6,797 nt of DNA from an uncultured Alphaproteobacteria bacterium (GTDB lineage: Bacteria; Pseudomonadota; Alphaproteobacteria; Caulobacterales; Hyphomonadaceae): positions 1-6,797 of the forward strand of contig CAIKXW010000431.1 of assembly GCA_903831485.1 (NCBI GenBank), written 5' to 3'. Each line of letters opens with the position of its first letter. Within the stretch, counting starts at the first letter, position 1. This document shows positions 1-6,770 of this stretch, one piece after another. The notes beneath the pieces are model-generated. The model ran no database searches. It worked only from the letters and a program-made list of their open reading frames with translations, and was not told the DNA's origin. The translations under genes and the position numbers were made by a program.

Positions 1-1
1 A

Positions 2-7
2 AGGGGA
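2..7 (+). promoter_or_regulatory. Ribosome binding site of the TonB-dependent receptor gene
   Basis: AGGGGA lies 7 bases before the GTG at 15, which is good Shine-Dalgarno spacing. It decides the start: no ATG follows that would keep the complete signal peptide, and the GTG opens directly on a Lys-containing n-region. The promoter lies outside the window. Confidence 0.75.
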
Positions 8-14
8 CAAAATC

Positions 15-3000
15 GTGAAAACTACTGCGAAAGCGCATCTCCTGCGCTCAACGCTTTTTGCGGCGCTCACAGCTGCGCCCGGTCTCTCCTTCGTCGCCTA
101 CGCGCAGGACACCGTGCCGACCACATCGACCGAAGCGGCAGCAGACCAGGATGGCGATGTTGTCGTCATCACCGGCTCGCGCCTCCGCTCAGAAGCGCTG
201 GACAACCCAAACCCGACGTTCGAGGTGGGCGCCGAGCAGATCGACTCCCGTCAGGTCGCCAACGTCGTTGACGTGCTGGAAGATCTCCCGATCGTCGGCG
301 TCGGCACAAACGCCCGCGGTACGCAGGTCCAGAACGGCGACTCGTTCGCGTTTCCGGACGTGCTTGACCTCGGCACGCAGCGCACCCTGACGCTTCTCAA
401 TGGCCGCCGTATCGTCCCCTCGAACCCTGGCTCCGTGTTCGTTCCGGGCAACGCTTCCGGCTCGCAGGTCGACCTGACCTCGATCAACCCGCAGATGCTC
501 GAGCGGGTCGACGTCCTGGCCGGCACCGGCGGCGCGATCTATGGCGCGGACGCCGTCGGCGGCGTCGTCAACCTCATCACCCGCACGGACTATGAAGGCC
601 TAGAGCTTCGCGCCCAGGCTGGCGTGTCGGAATACGGCGATGGCGAAAACTATCGCCTCTCCGCGCTCTACGGCACGGACATCATGAACGGGCAGGGCAA
701 CATTGTTGCCTCCCTCGATTACTCGTCGTCGGACCTTGTCCGCTCATCGGCGGACAACGGCTCGCGCTATCAGGGGTCCGGCATCCTGAACCCCTATGAA
801 GGCTCGGTCCGCAACCCGGCCGCGTTCAACGCGCAGACCGCTGTAAGCACCTTGCTCGCCGGCGGCACACTGCCTACGGCGTTCCTGCCGCAAGGCTCTG
901 ACGGCGTGCCGGCGACCTATTTTGGACCGCTTGCGCTTTCCAACCCTCTGACGTCCGCGGGCGGCACGCTGGTCACTGGCCAGCTCTTCGGCGGCGGCTT
1001 CTCGACCGCGACGAACCTTATTCCGGTCGGCGCAATTCACGGTTCGCTCGCGGCAGGCGGTGCAAACCCGACCAGCGCGTTCTCGGTCTTCGCGCCGACT
1101 ACGCTGCCGACAGGCGTTGTCGCTTCGTCCGTCATCTCCACACTGGCGCCCGGCACCAACACGGCCGGCCTCTCTGCGACCCAGCTCAACACGCTGGCGA
1201 TCGCCCTTCTGCAGCGCAATCGCCCGACGCCGCAGGAGTATTTCGCCCAGAACCCCAACACGAACCCGCTGCTCTTCATGGGCACGTTCGGCACATACCG
1301 CACCGATACGGGCGCGTTCAACGGCGCCAACGGCTACATGACCACGATCGCCAACACCAATCCTGCCACCAGCGCGATCTTCCCGCGCGTTGCGGTGCCG
1401 CTGGCGTTCGACTCGTCGGGCAACCTTGTCAGCTACAACCCGGGTCAACTGTCACCGACCCTGCCTGGCCGTATCGGCTCGATGTACAACGGCGCCGGCT
1501 ACGACTCGTTCGGGCTGGGCGACACGCAGTACCAGGCGGGCAATGAACGCTTCTCCGCCGCTCTCAACGGCCATTACGACATCAGCGAGGGCCTGCGTTA
1601 CCGCTCTACCCTGATGTATACCAAGAACGAGTTCGAACAGAGCGCAGGCGCCGTCGCCAACACTGTGGGCGGCAGCGCGCAGGCCGGCGCACAGTCGATT
1701 CCGATCTACATCGACCAGAACCCCTACGTGACGGCCTCTTCGCTCGCGACGATCAACCAGCTGGAGGCCAACGGGCTGGTGATCCCGCGAATTGGCGGTC
1801 CCAGCGGCCAGCGTGTCCTCTACATGGGCCGCGCCCTGCGCGACGTGCTCGGCGGCACCGGCACGAAATCCACCTTCGATGTCGAAAACTACCAGATCAT
1901 CCAGAGCCTCGAAGGCGACTTCGAAGTCGGGGCGTCGGATTTCTACTGGGATGTGGCGGCCTCCTACGGTCGTTCGGAACAGGAGTCGAAACGTCCGGAC
2001 CTCCTGGACACTGAATTCGCCCTCGCGACCGACGTCGTGCGGAACGGCAGCGGGCAGGCGGTGTGCCGTCAGCAGACCCTCCCCACCCCCGAACGTATCA
2101 ACATCCGCAACCCCGGCACAGGCGCCGTTGTGACGACCACCGGCCTGACGCCTTCGGCGGCTCAGGTTGCTGCGTGCCGTCCGCTGAATCTGTTCGGCGA
2201 TGGCAATGGCGCGCTTGATCCGGCTGCGGTCGACTACGTCGTCGGCACCGCAAACGTGCACGCCCTCAACTCGCTGGAATACTATTCAGCCTCGCTCGGT
2301 TCGGATCTTTTCGACGTTCCGGCCGGCGCGTTCCAGGTTGGTTTTCAGGCCGAATACCGCAAGGAGTCGGCAGAGTTCGAGCCAGCGCCGGACACCCAGA
2401 TCGGCGCGGGTCGCACAGCCCCCCAAGGTCGCGGCGAAGGCTCGCTGGAATTCCGCGAATACGGCGTCGAGGCGAAACTGCCTGTGTTCGGTGGCAATTT
2501 CACCTTCCCCGGCGCTGAGGAGCTGGAACTCGGATACGCCCTGCGGATCGTCGAACGTGAACAGGACTCCTCCACCGTGGTCATCACCGGCACCGGCACG
2601 AAGGACGACACGTTCAACTACTACATGCGCTGGAAGCCGATCGACGACCTGACGATCCGCGCCGCCAACTCGCGCACGGTTCGCTCGGCATCGCTGGTTG
2701 AACTCGTGGGCCCATTCACGGTGGCCTTCACGGGGCTCGCCTCCGCCAACCACCCCTGCACCACTGCGCAGATCGGGCTTGGACCCAACCCCACTAACCG
2801 CCGGGCAAACTGCGTTGCGGCTGTGCAACGGCTCGGCATCGCACCCGACGCGACCAGCGCGACGGCCTTCCTGGCAGGGTTTACTGCCGTCGGCGGGACC
2901 GTTCCTGCAAACGCGGGCGGCAACCCGGGTCTTTCGAACGAAGAAGGGAACACCTACACGCTCGGCTTCACTTTCGAACCCAGCTTCATCCCGCGCCTCG

Positions 3001-3824
3001 TGATTGCGGTCGACTACTTCAACGTCGATATCACGAATGAGATCGGTCTCGTCGGTCCAGCAACGTTTGCTGAGCCGTGCTTCGACGGGGCTCCGAGTGA
3101 TTTCGGAAACGCGGTCGTCGGCGGTTATCGCGCCTGCGAAGCCATCCTGTTCGGCACGCCGACAGGCCCTGGCGGCCAGTTTGTCGTCCCGACGAACAAC
3201 GCCATCTCGGGCAATCCCGGCATTGCCGGCGTTCTCGCTGGCGCGCCTGCCACCAACCAGGTGCCGTTCGAGATCGCCTTTGCAGCCTTCTCCAACCTCA
3301 ATCTGGGCAAGCGCGAATTCCGCGGCGTGAACGCCGAGATCCGTTACAACTTCGAGCTGAATGAAGTGCCGCTGGTCGGCAGCATGATGCAGGATTGGGG
3401 CGGTATCGACCTGCGCGCGTCCTACTTCCACACGCAGCGTTACGACATCTACGGCAACGGCGTGACCCGGACGGATCGTCTGGCCGGCGAGCATTCGAAC
3501 CCGGAACACGAGTTCCGTCTCGACACCCGCCATACGGTCGGGCCGTTCTCGCACACGCTGTCCTCGCTCTACACGAGCGCGACGGTTTCAAACGTGCTGA
3601 CGACGAAGAACCTGATCCCCGAACAGACGCCGGCCTTCGTGGCGGATGACTTCTGGTTCTTCAACTACAACGCTGCCTTCGACCTCAACGACAACTATCA
3701 GCTCCGTCTGACGATCAACAACCTGTTCGATCAGGAAGAGCCCCGTGGCGTCTACGGCATCGGCAACAACATCGACGGCGGTTTCGGCCGCGAGTACATC
3801 GTCGGCGTCACCGCCAAGTTCTAG
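15..3824 (+). CDS. TonB-dependent outer-membrane receptor, large alphaproteobacterial type, substrate unknown
   Basis: This is an outer-membrane active transporter that takes up a ligand using TonB-ExbBD energy. The 1269-residue protein begins with a signal peptide (residues 1-30, K2/K6/R11 n-region, hydrophobic core, likely cleavage after AYA). A short linker leads to a TonB-box-like segment, DVVVITGSR, at 48-56. The plug covers about 55-190, with the typical TLTLLNGRRI at 124-133 and LERVDVLAGTGGAIYGADA at 162-180. The rest is the beta-barrel, ending with the family signature NNLFD at 1235-1239 and a C-terminal Phe, the usual outer-membrane assembly signal. No STN signalling domain lies between signal peptide and plug, so sigma/anti-sigma signalling is unlikely. 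It is long for the family because about 260 residues (roughly 250-510) are Gly/Ala/Thr/Pro/Asn-rich and loop-like. Three Cys pairs (684/721, 915/933, 1022/1041) sit in likely external loops. No neighbour indicates the substrate. The family call is firm; the ligand is unknown. Confidence 0.95.
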   Translation: MKTTAKAHLLRSTLFAALTAAPGLSFVAYAQDTVPTTSTEAAADQDGDVVVITGSRLRSEALDNPNPTFEVGAEQIDSRQVANVVDVLEDLPIVGVGTNARGTQVQNGDSFAFPDVLDLGTQRTLTLLNGRRIVPSNPGSVFVPGNASGSQVDLTSINPQMLERVDVLAGTGGAIYGADAVGGVVNLITRTDYEGLELRAQAGVSEYGDGENYRLSALYGTDIMNGQGNIVASLDYSSSDLVRSSADNGSRYQGSGILNPYEGSVRNPAAFNAQTAVSTLLAGGTLPTAFLPQGSDGVPATYFGPLALSNPLTSAGGTLVTGQLFGGGFSTATNLIPVGAIHGSLAAGGANPTSAFSVFAPTTLPTGVVASSVISTLAPGTNTAGLSATQLNTLAIALLQRNRPTPQEYFAQNPNTNPLLFMGTFGTYRTDTGAFNGANGYMTTIANTNPATSAIFPRVAVPLAFDSSGNLVSYNPGQLSPTLPGRIGSMYNGAGYDSFGLGDTQYQAGNERFSAALNGHYDISEGLRYRSTLMYTKNEFEQSAGAVANTVGGSAQAGAQSIPIYIDQNPYVTASSLATINQLEANGLVIPRIGGPSGQRVLYMGRALRDVLGGTGTKSTFDVENYQIIQSLEGDFEVGASDFYWDVAASYGRSEQESKRPDLLDTEFALATDVVRNGSGQAVCRQQTLPTPERINIRNPGTGAVVTTTGLTPSAAQVAACRPLNLFGDGNGALDPAAVDYVVGTANVHALNSLEYYSASLGSDLFDVPAGAFQVGFQAEYRKESAEFEPAPDTQIGAGRTAPQGRGEGSLEFREYGVEAKLPVFGGNFTFPGAEELELGYALRIVEREQDSSTVVITGTGTKDDTFNYYMRWKPIDDLTIRAANSRTVRSASLVELVGPFTVAFTGLASANHPCTTAQIGLGPNPTNRRANCVAAVQRLGIAPDATSATAFLAGFTAVGGTVPANAGGNPGLSNEEGNTYTLGFTFEPSFIPRLVIAVDYFNVDITNEIGLVGPATFAEPCFDGAPSDFGNAVVGGYRACEAILFGTPTGPGGQFVVPTNNAISGNPGIAGVLAGAPATNQVPFEIAFAAFSNLNLGKREFRGVNAEIRYNFELNEVPLVGSMMQDWGGIDLRASYFHTQRYDIYGNGVTRTDRLAGEHSNPEHEFRLDTRHTVGPFSHTLSSLYTSATVSNVLTTKNLIPEQTPAFVADDFWFFNYNAAFDLNDNYQLRLTINNLFDQEEPRGVYGIGNNIDGGFGREYIVGVTAKF

Positions 3825-3845
3825 GCTTGAACGGCACGACCAATG

Positions 3846-3880
3846 AGAGAGAGGCGCACGATGTGCGCCTCTCTTTTTTT
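3846..3880 (+). terminator. Rho-independent terminator of the receptor gene
   Basis: A perfect 12-bp stem (AGAGAGGCGCAC at 3848-3859 with GTGCGCCTCTCT at 3863-3874) has a 3-base loop (GAT) and runs into seven consecutive T at 3874-3880. It starts about 22 bases after the receptor stop. The T tract follows the stem only on the plus strand; read from the minus strand the stem is followed by CTCATTGG, so it should not terminate the converging hydrolase gene efficiently. Confidence 0.93.
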
Positions 3881-3894
3881 GTGTTGGCGGCAGG

Positions 3895-3926
3895 GCAGAG
3901 GACGCACGGCTCTGCGCTGCGCGCAG
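3895..3926. other. Two small G+C-rich hairpins in the convergent gap
   Basis: GCAGAG (3895-3900) pairs with CTCTGC (3910-3915) across 9 bases, and CTGCGC (3912-3917) pairs with GCGCAG (3921-3926) across TGC. The two share bases, so only one can form at a time. The second lies about 35 bases after the stop of the minus-strand hydrolase and might slow polymerase or protect that transcript's 3' end, but no T tract follows on either strand. Structures this short arise easily by chance in G+C-rich DNA. Confidence 0.25.
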
Positions 3927-3960
3927 GGCGGCGTAACGAGGCCAGGTCAGCCCAGCAGTT

Positions 3961-4692
3961 TCAGGGATCGCCGATCGAATGCAGAGCGCCGCCACGCGTG
4001 TGCAGCCAGTCGCGCGCTTCGCGCCAGTCGGGATAGCAGCGCTCGACCTGCTTCCAGAACCGGCTGGAGTGGTTCATCTCCTTGATGTGCGCCACCTCAT
4101 GGGCGGCCACATAGTCGAGCGCAAATGGAGGCGCGCAGACCAGCCGCCAGGTGAAGTTCAGCCGCGCCTCCGACGAGCACGACCCCCAGCGCGAGCGCAT
4201 GTCCTTGATCGCGATCGAGCGTGGCGTCACTTTCAGCGTCTCGGCGTGCACCGCGACCCGCTCGGCAAAGTCGATCCTCGCTGCCGCGCGAAGAAAGGCT
4301 CGCGTCTTGTCGGCGAAGGCCTCGCGAGGGCCCGGGATCAAAAGAAGGGGAGTAGGACCCGACGTCCTGTCGATCTTGACGGTCCGTCCCGTCTCGATAT
4401 GCCTTAGCCGATGGATGACCCCCCGCAAGGGAATGTAGGCACCCGGGCGGAACAACACAGGCGGTGGTAGGGCATCCAGCCGCTCGGCAATCCAGTCCAC
4501 TCTTTCAGTCGCAAAACCGATCGCATCGAGGGCGTAACGGGAGGCCGGGGCGGTCGCGATCGCTTCTCTTGCCGTGGGGTCAATGCGAACCGGAACGCGC
4601 CGGGCGCGCTTGTCGATGTGCAACCGCACAGGCACCGAAGTACCTGATTTTGCGAGCAAAAACACCCGGTGATGCGATTCCGCGATGATCAT
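3961..4692 (-). CDS. YgjP-like metal-dependent hydrolase (DUF45 / COG1451, M48-like fold)
   Basis: This is a 243-residue soluble protein without signal peptide or membrane segment, presumably cytoplasmic. The C-terminal half holds the family signature: RWGSCS at 168-173, then the zinc-binding helix HEVAH at 198-202 and a third likely ligand, His208, in NHSSRFW. All three expected metal ligands and the catalytic Glu199 are intact, and the length fits the family. The fold resembles M48/SprT-like metallopeptidases, yet proteolysis is unproven for the family; from memory, E. coli YgjP has been reported to hydrolyse UTP, so calling it a protease would go too far. I start at the ATG at 4692, with AGGGGG at 4705-4710 12 bases upstream, which is rather far. 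A TTG at 4731 would add 13 residues (Cys- and Val-rich) but has GGAGAGG directly abutting it. The gene is head-to-head with the lipoprotein gene and converges on the receptor. Confidence 0.9.
   Translation of the reverse strand: MIIAESHHRVFLLAKSGTSVPVRLHIDKRARRVPVRIDPTAREAIATAPASRYALDAIGFATERVDWIAERLDALPPPVLFRPGAYIPLRGVIHRLRHIETGRTVKIDRTSGPTPLLLIPGPREAFADKTRAFLRAAARIDFAERVAVHAETLKVTPRSIAIKDMRSRWGSCSSEARLNFTWRLVCAPPFALDYVAAHEVAHIKEMNHSSRFWKQVERCYPDWREARDWLHTRGGALHSIGDP
4648..4661. promoter_or_regulatory. A+T-rich dyad near the divergent start region, possible operator
   Basis: TTTTGC-GA-GCAAAA is a perfect 6-bp-arm inverted repeat with a 2-base centre. It lies inside the hydrolase coding region, around codons 11-15, and about 85 bases upstream of the lipoprotein start. 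It stands out as an A+T-rich island in G+C-rich DNA, and its position suits a regulator site for the lipoprotein gene. It also encodes ordinary hydrolase residues (LLAKS), so its symmetry may be accidental. Confidence 0.2.
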
Positions 4693-4745
4693 GCTAAGGC
4701 GTAGCCCCCTGCGCACGACGACGCAACACAACCTCTCCGGGGAAG
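4693..4745. promoter_or_regulatory. Divergent intergenic region between hydrolase and lipoprotein genes
   Basis: Only 53 bases separate the two start codons, or 14 if the hydrolase starts at its upstream TTG. The gap carries ribosome binding sites for both directions: GGGGA at 4739-4743 for the lipoprotein and AGGGGG at 4705-4710 (reverse strand) for the hydrolase. I see no convincing -35/-10 pair in it, so at least one promoter probably lies within the other gene's 5' end, unless a transcript is nearly leaderless. Confidence 0.5.
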
Positions 4746-6548
4746 ATGATGTTCAAGCACAAGCTCGCCTTTGCCAGCCTCCTGGTGCTGTCCGGCTGCG
4801 GCGTCAGCCGTGAGGCCAAGATGGCCCTCGAAGAGATGCAGATCCTCGAGAACAACACGAAGCCCGGGCTTTCCTACACGTCAGTGTCCGGCTCGGGGAA
4901 TGACGTCACCCTCAAGGGCGTCGATCTGAAGGCGCCCGCCGACTACATGGTCGCCATTGCCGGCCTCGGAACCGACCTGGGCCCCGACGTGGGCGAGGCG
5001 GCCGGCTTGCCCGACCCCAACGCGCCTCCCGCCGTCGTCGCGCGCGCAGAGTCGATGACCTTCAAGGGCCTCACCATGAAGGACGGCAAGCCCACCGTCC
5101 GCGACATCCGCCTCAACAACATCACGCCGACCATCCCGCTCGGCGACGCCACCCTGACGTTCGGTACGCTCGGCCTCGATGGCATGAACGAGGCGACCGG
5201 AACCTTCATCGCCGGCGCCATCGGGATGGACGAAGCACTCACCCCGCCTCCCTACGAACAGTGGGCGTTCCGCAAGGCCGAGATCGGGGGCATCAAGCTC
5301 GCCGGCATGATCCCGCAGGACGAGGGCGAGGCGGGTGACTTCGCGGTCGAACTCGGCGAGCTTTCGCTTGGCGATTTCACATCAACAAAGCTCGGCGAGG
5401 CGAAGCTCGCGGGTCTCAAGGGCGCGCTCAACGTGCCTGGCATGGTCGCAATCGCCGGCACGTTCGACTTCGGCACGCTGACGGTGTCCGACATCAACAC
5501 CGGCTTTCTCGGAAAGGCCTTCATGGCCGGCCTCGCCTCGGGCATGAATCCCGAAGAGAAGGTCGACTTCACCGAAATCTATCGCGACTTCACCAGCCCG
5601 CTCGATGGCGGCGTCGACCGCGTCGACTGGACCGGAATGGCGGCCAACGTGTCGGGCCTGAAATTCGATACATCCGAAATGCACGCCAAGGTCACGCGCA
5701 ACGCGGATGGCGTCGCCATCGCGTCGGACCTGCCCCGCTTCTCGATGAAGATGACGGCGGATGCCGCGGGCGGCACGGTCGGCGCGATGGGCATGATGAT
5801 GCTCGCCATGGCCGGCTATGGGTCCGACGTGATCGAGGTCTATTCCGGCGCGAGCGCCAGCTTCGATCCGGCGAAGGATCTCACCCGCTGGACCGACTAC
5901 AATATCGGCGTCACCGACATGTTCGACGTGAAGATGTCCGGCGGCGTCATCGGCCTCAAGCAGGCGTTGCCCAGCCTGATGGCGGGGATCATGTCGATCG
6001 CCGACATGGCCGGCGAGCAGATCGAGGCAGATGCGGCGGAGGACGAGGAGGCCGGCGCCGATGAAGATGACAGCGCGGACGATGGCGCTGAAGGCGCCGC
6101 TCCCGAAGCCGATGCCGACGCGGACGAGGAAGCCGGCGGCGACATGTTCGGCGACGTGCCGCCGGAAATGATCATGTCGCTGGTGATGGGCGTCCTGCCG
6201 CTACAGCTCACCGATCTCGACATCGCCATCACGGACACCGAGCTGATGAACTTCATCCTCGAGAGTCAGGCGGTGGAAGCGGGGCAGGACGTTGCCGCCT
6301 TCCGCGCTGACCTTGTCACCATGATCGCCGCCAGCTCCGTCTTCCTCACCGATGCCGGCGTCGATGCTGCGATCGCAAGCGAACTCACGGCCGCCGCCTC
6401 CGCCTTCATGGCCGGACCCGGCACGCTGCGCATCCAGCTCAAGCCGAAGACGCCGCTTGGCGTCATGAGCGCGATGGCGACGCCGCTGACGAAAGACAAT
6501 CTCGGCTTCACGGCAAGCTTCACTCCGGCGGCGCCTGCGGTGAACTGA
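4746..6548 (+). CDS. Large predicted outer-membrane lipoprotein of unknown function with acidic linker
   Basis: I do not recognise a named family for this 600-residue protein. Residues 1-18 form a lipoprotein signal: K4/K6, a hydrophobic core, and lipobox LSGC with lipidated Cys18. Gly, not Asp, follows the Cys, so by the E. coli Lol rule it should go to the outer membrane. Residues about 45-280 look beta-rich, with short recurring strands such as VTLKGVDL, MTFKGLTM, IGGIKLAG and AKLAGLKG. Residues 334-359 are Met/Gly/Ala-rich and hydrophobic. Residues about 424-465 form an Asp/Glu/Ala low-complexity linker, probably disordered. The C-terminal part (about 486-600) begins LQLTDLDIAITD, continues with Ala-rich helices, then RIQLKPKTPLGVM. 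My impression is that similar C-termini occur in other uncharacterised alphaproteobacterial periplasmic proteins, but I cannot verify this. The second ATG at 4749 is an equally good start by spacing from GGGGA (4739-4743). The gene is intact and looks like a single-gene unit. Confidence 0.85.
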   Translation: MMFKHKLAFASLLVLSGCGVSREAKMALEEMQILENNTKPGLSYTSVSGSGNDVTLKGVDLKAPADYMVAIAGLGTDLGPDVGEAAGLPDPNAPPAVVARAESMTFKGLTMKDGKPTVRDIRLNNITPTIPLGDATLTFGTLGLDGMNEATGTFIAGAIGMDEALTPPPYEQWAFRKAEIGGIKLAGMIPQDEGEAGDFAVELGELSLGDFTSTKLGEAKLAGLKGALNVPGMVAIAGTFDFGTLTVSDINTGFLGKAFMAGLASGMNPEEKVDFTEIYRDFTSPLDGGVDRVDWTGMAANVSGLKFDTSEMHAKVTRNADGVAIASDLPRFSMKMTADAAGGTVGAMGMMMLAMAGYGSDVIEVYSGASASFDPAKDLTRWTDYNIGVTDMFDVKMSGGVIGLKQALPSLMAGIMSIADMAGEQIEADAAEDEEAGADEDDSADDGAEGAAPEADADADEEAGGDMFGDVPPEMIMSLVMGVLPLQLTDLDIAITDTELMNFILESQAVEAGQDVAAFRADLVTMIAASSVFLTDAGVDAAIASELTAAASAFMAGPGTLRIQLKPKTPLGVMSAMATPLTKDNLGFTASFTPAAPAVN

Positions 6549-6560
6549 GCGGACGCAAGC

Positions 6561-6586
6561 CATGCAGCTTCGCCGCTTTCTGCATG
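6561..6586 (+). terminator. Weak hairpin downstream of the lipoprotein gene, possible terminator
   Basis: CATGCAG (6561-6567) and CTGCATG (6580-6586) form a 7-bp stem with a 12-base loop, beginning 12 bases after the lipoprotein stop. Its position suits a terminator, but only CGTAGTTT follows, with no real T tract. It could instead be a 3'-end stabilising structure or chance. Confidence 0.3.
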
Positions 6587-6608
6587 CGTAGTTTGCCGAG
6601 GCCCAAGT

Positions 6609-6709
6609 CTGTCACTACCCCTGGAGCGCGAAGGCTAAGAGCAAGAACCCAGGGTCTGCGCGCGCCGCTCCTGGGTTCCGGCTCGCGCTTCGCGCGTCCG
6701 GAATGACAG
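6609..6709. repeat. Nested imperfect palindrome, probable dispersed intergenic repeat element
   Basis: Three pairs of inverted arms share a centre near 6660: CTGTCA (6609-6614) with TGACAG (6704-6709), GCGCGAAG (6626-6633) with CTTCGCGC (6688-6695), and GAACCCAGG (6645-6653) with CCTGGGTTC (6670-6678). The whole stretch could therefore fold as one long interrupted cruciform. The right half also folds alone: TTCCGG (6676-6681) with CCGGAA (6698-6703), enclosing CGCGC (6684-6688) with GCGCG (6692-6696). The pattern of a hairpin ending in CCGGAATGACAG resembles short palindromic repeats that I know to be common between genes in alphaproteobacterial genomes. It codes for nothing and has no transposase. 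No second copy lies in this window, so the repeat status is inferred from form alone. Confidence 0.6.
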
Positions 6710-6770
6710 CGGGAGAGCAGGTGTGAAGCATGCAAGACGTGAGGTTTCGGCGGATGGGAAGCGGGCGGAG

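Noticed and set aside
2286..3554. 422-codon open frame on the minus strand opposite the receptor gene
   Set aside because: It mirrors the G+C-rich codon pattern of the receptor, gives Arg/Val/Gly-rich sequence with no domain signature, and lies wholly within a confident gene. The same holds for the minus-strand frames at 744-1448 and 1452-2261.
15..3824. Receptor as a FecA-like signalling transducer or as a named siderophore or vitamin B12 receptor
   Set aside because: There is no STN domain between the signal peptide and the plug, and no sigma/anti-sigma, ABC transporter or ligand-synthesis genes are nearby, so no specific substrate can be supported.
3827..4085. Short plus-strand frames spanning the terminator and the hydrolase 3' end
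   Set aside because: They run through the perfect terminator stem-loop and overlap the hydrolase gene antisense; Arg/Ser/Ala-rich with no recognisable features.
4650..4679. TTGCGA followed 17-18 bases later by TGCGAT/GCGATT as a possible promoter for the lipoprotein
   Set aside because: The -10 candidate matches the consensus at only about half its positions, and alphaproteobacterial promoters are too variable to call on this basis.
4685..4692. ATGATCAT palindrome over the hydrolase start codon
   Set aside because: An 8-bp palindrome including the start codon and Ile codons is readily explained by coding content and chance.
6201..6563. Minus-strand open frames opposite the lipoprotein 3' part
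   Set aside because: Arg-rich or Ser/Ala-rich translations produced by the strong third-position G/C bias of the real gene; no ribosome binding site or family features.
6520..6735. 71-codon minus-strand frame across the intergenic palindrome
   Set aside because: It reads through the inverted repeats and into the end of the lipoprotein gene; such Arg/Pro-rich frames are typical false genes over palindromic repeats.
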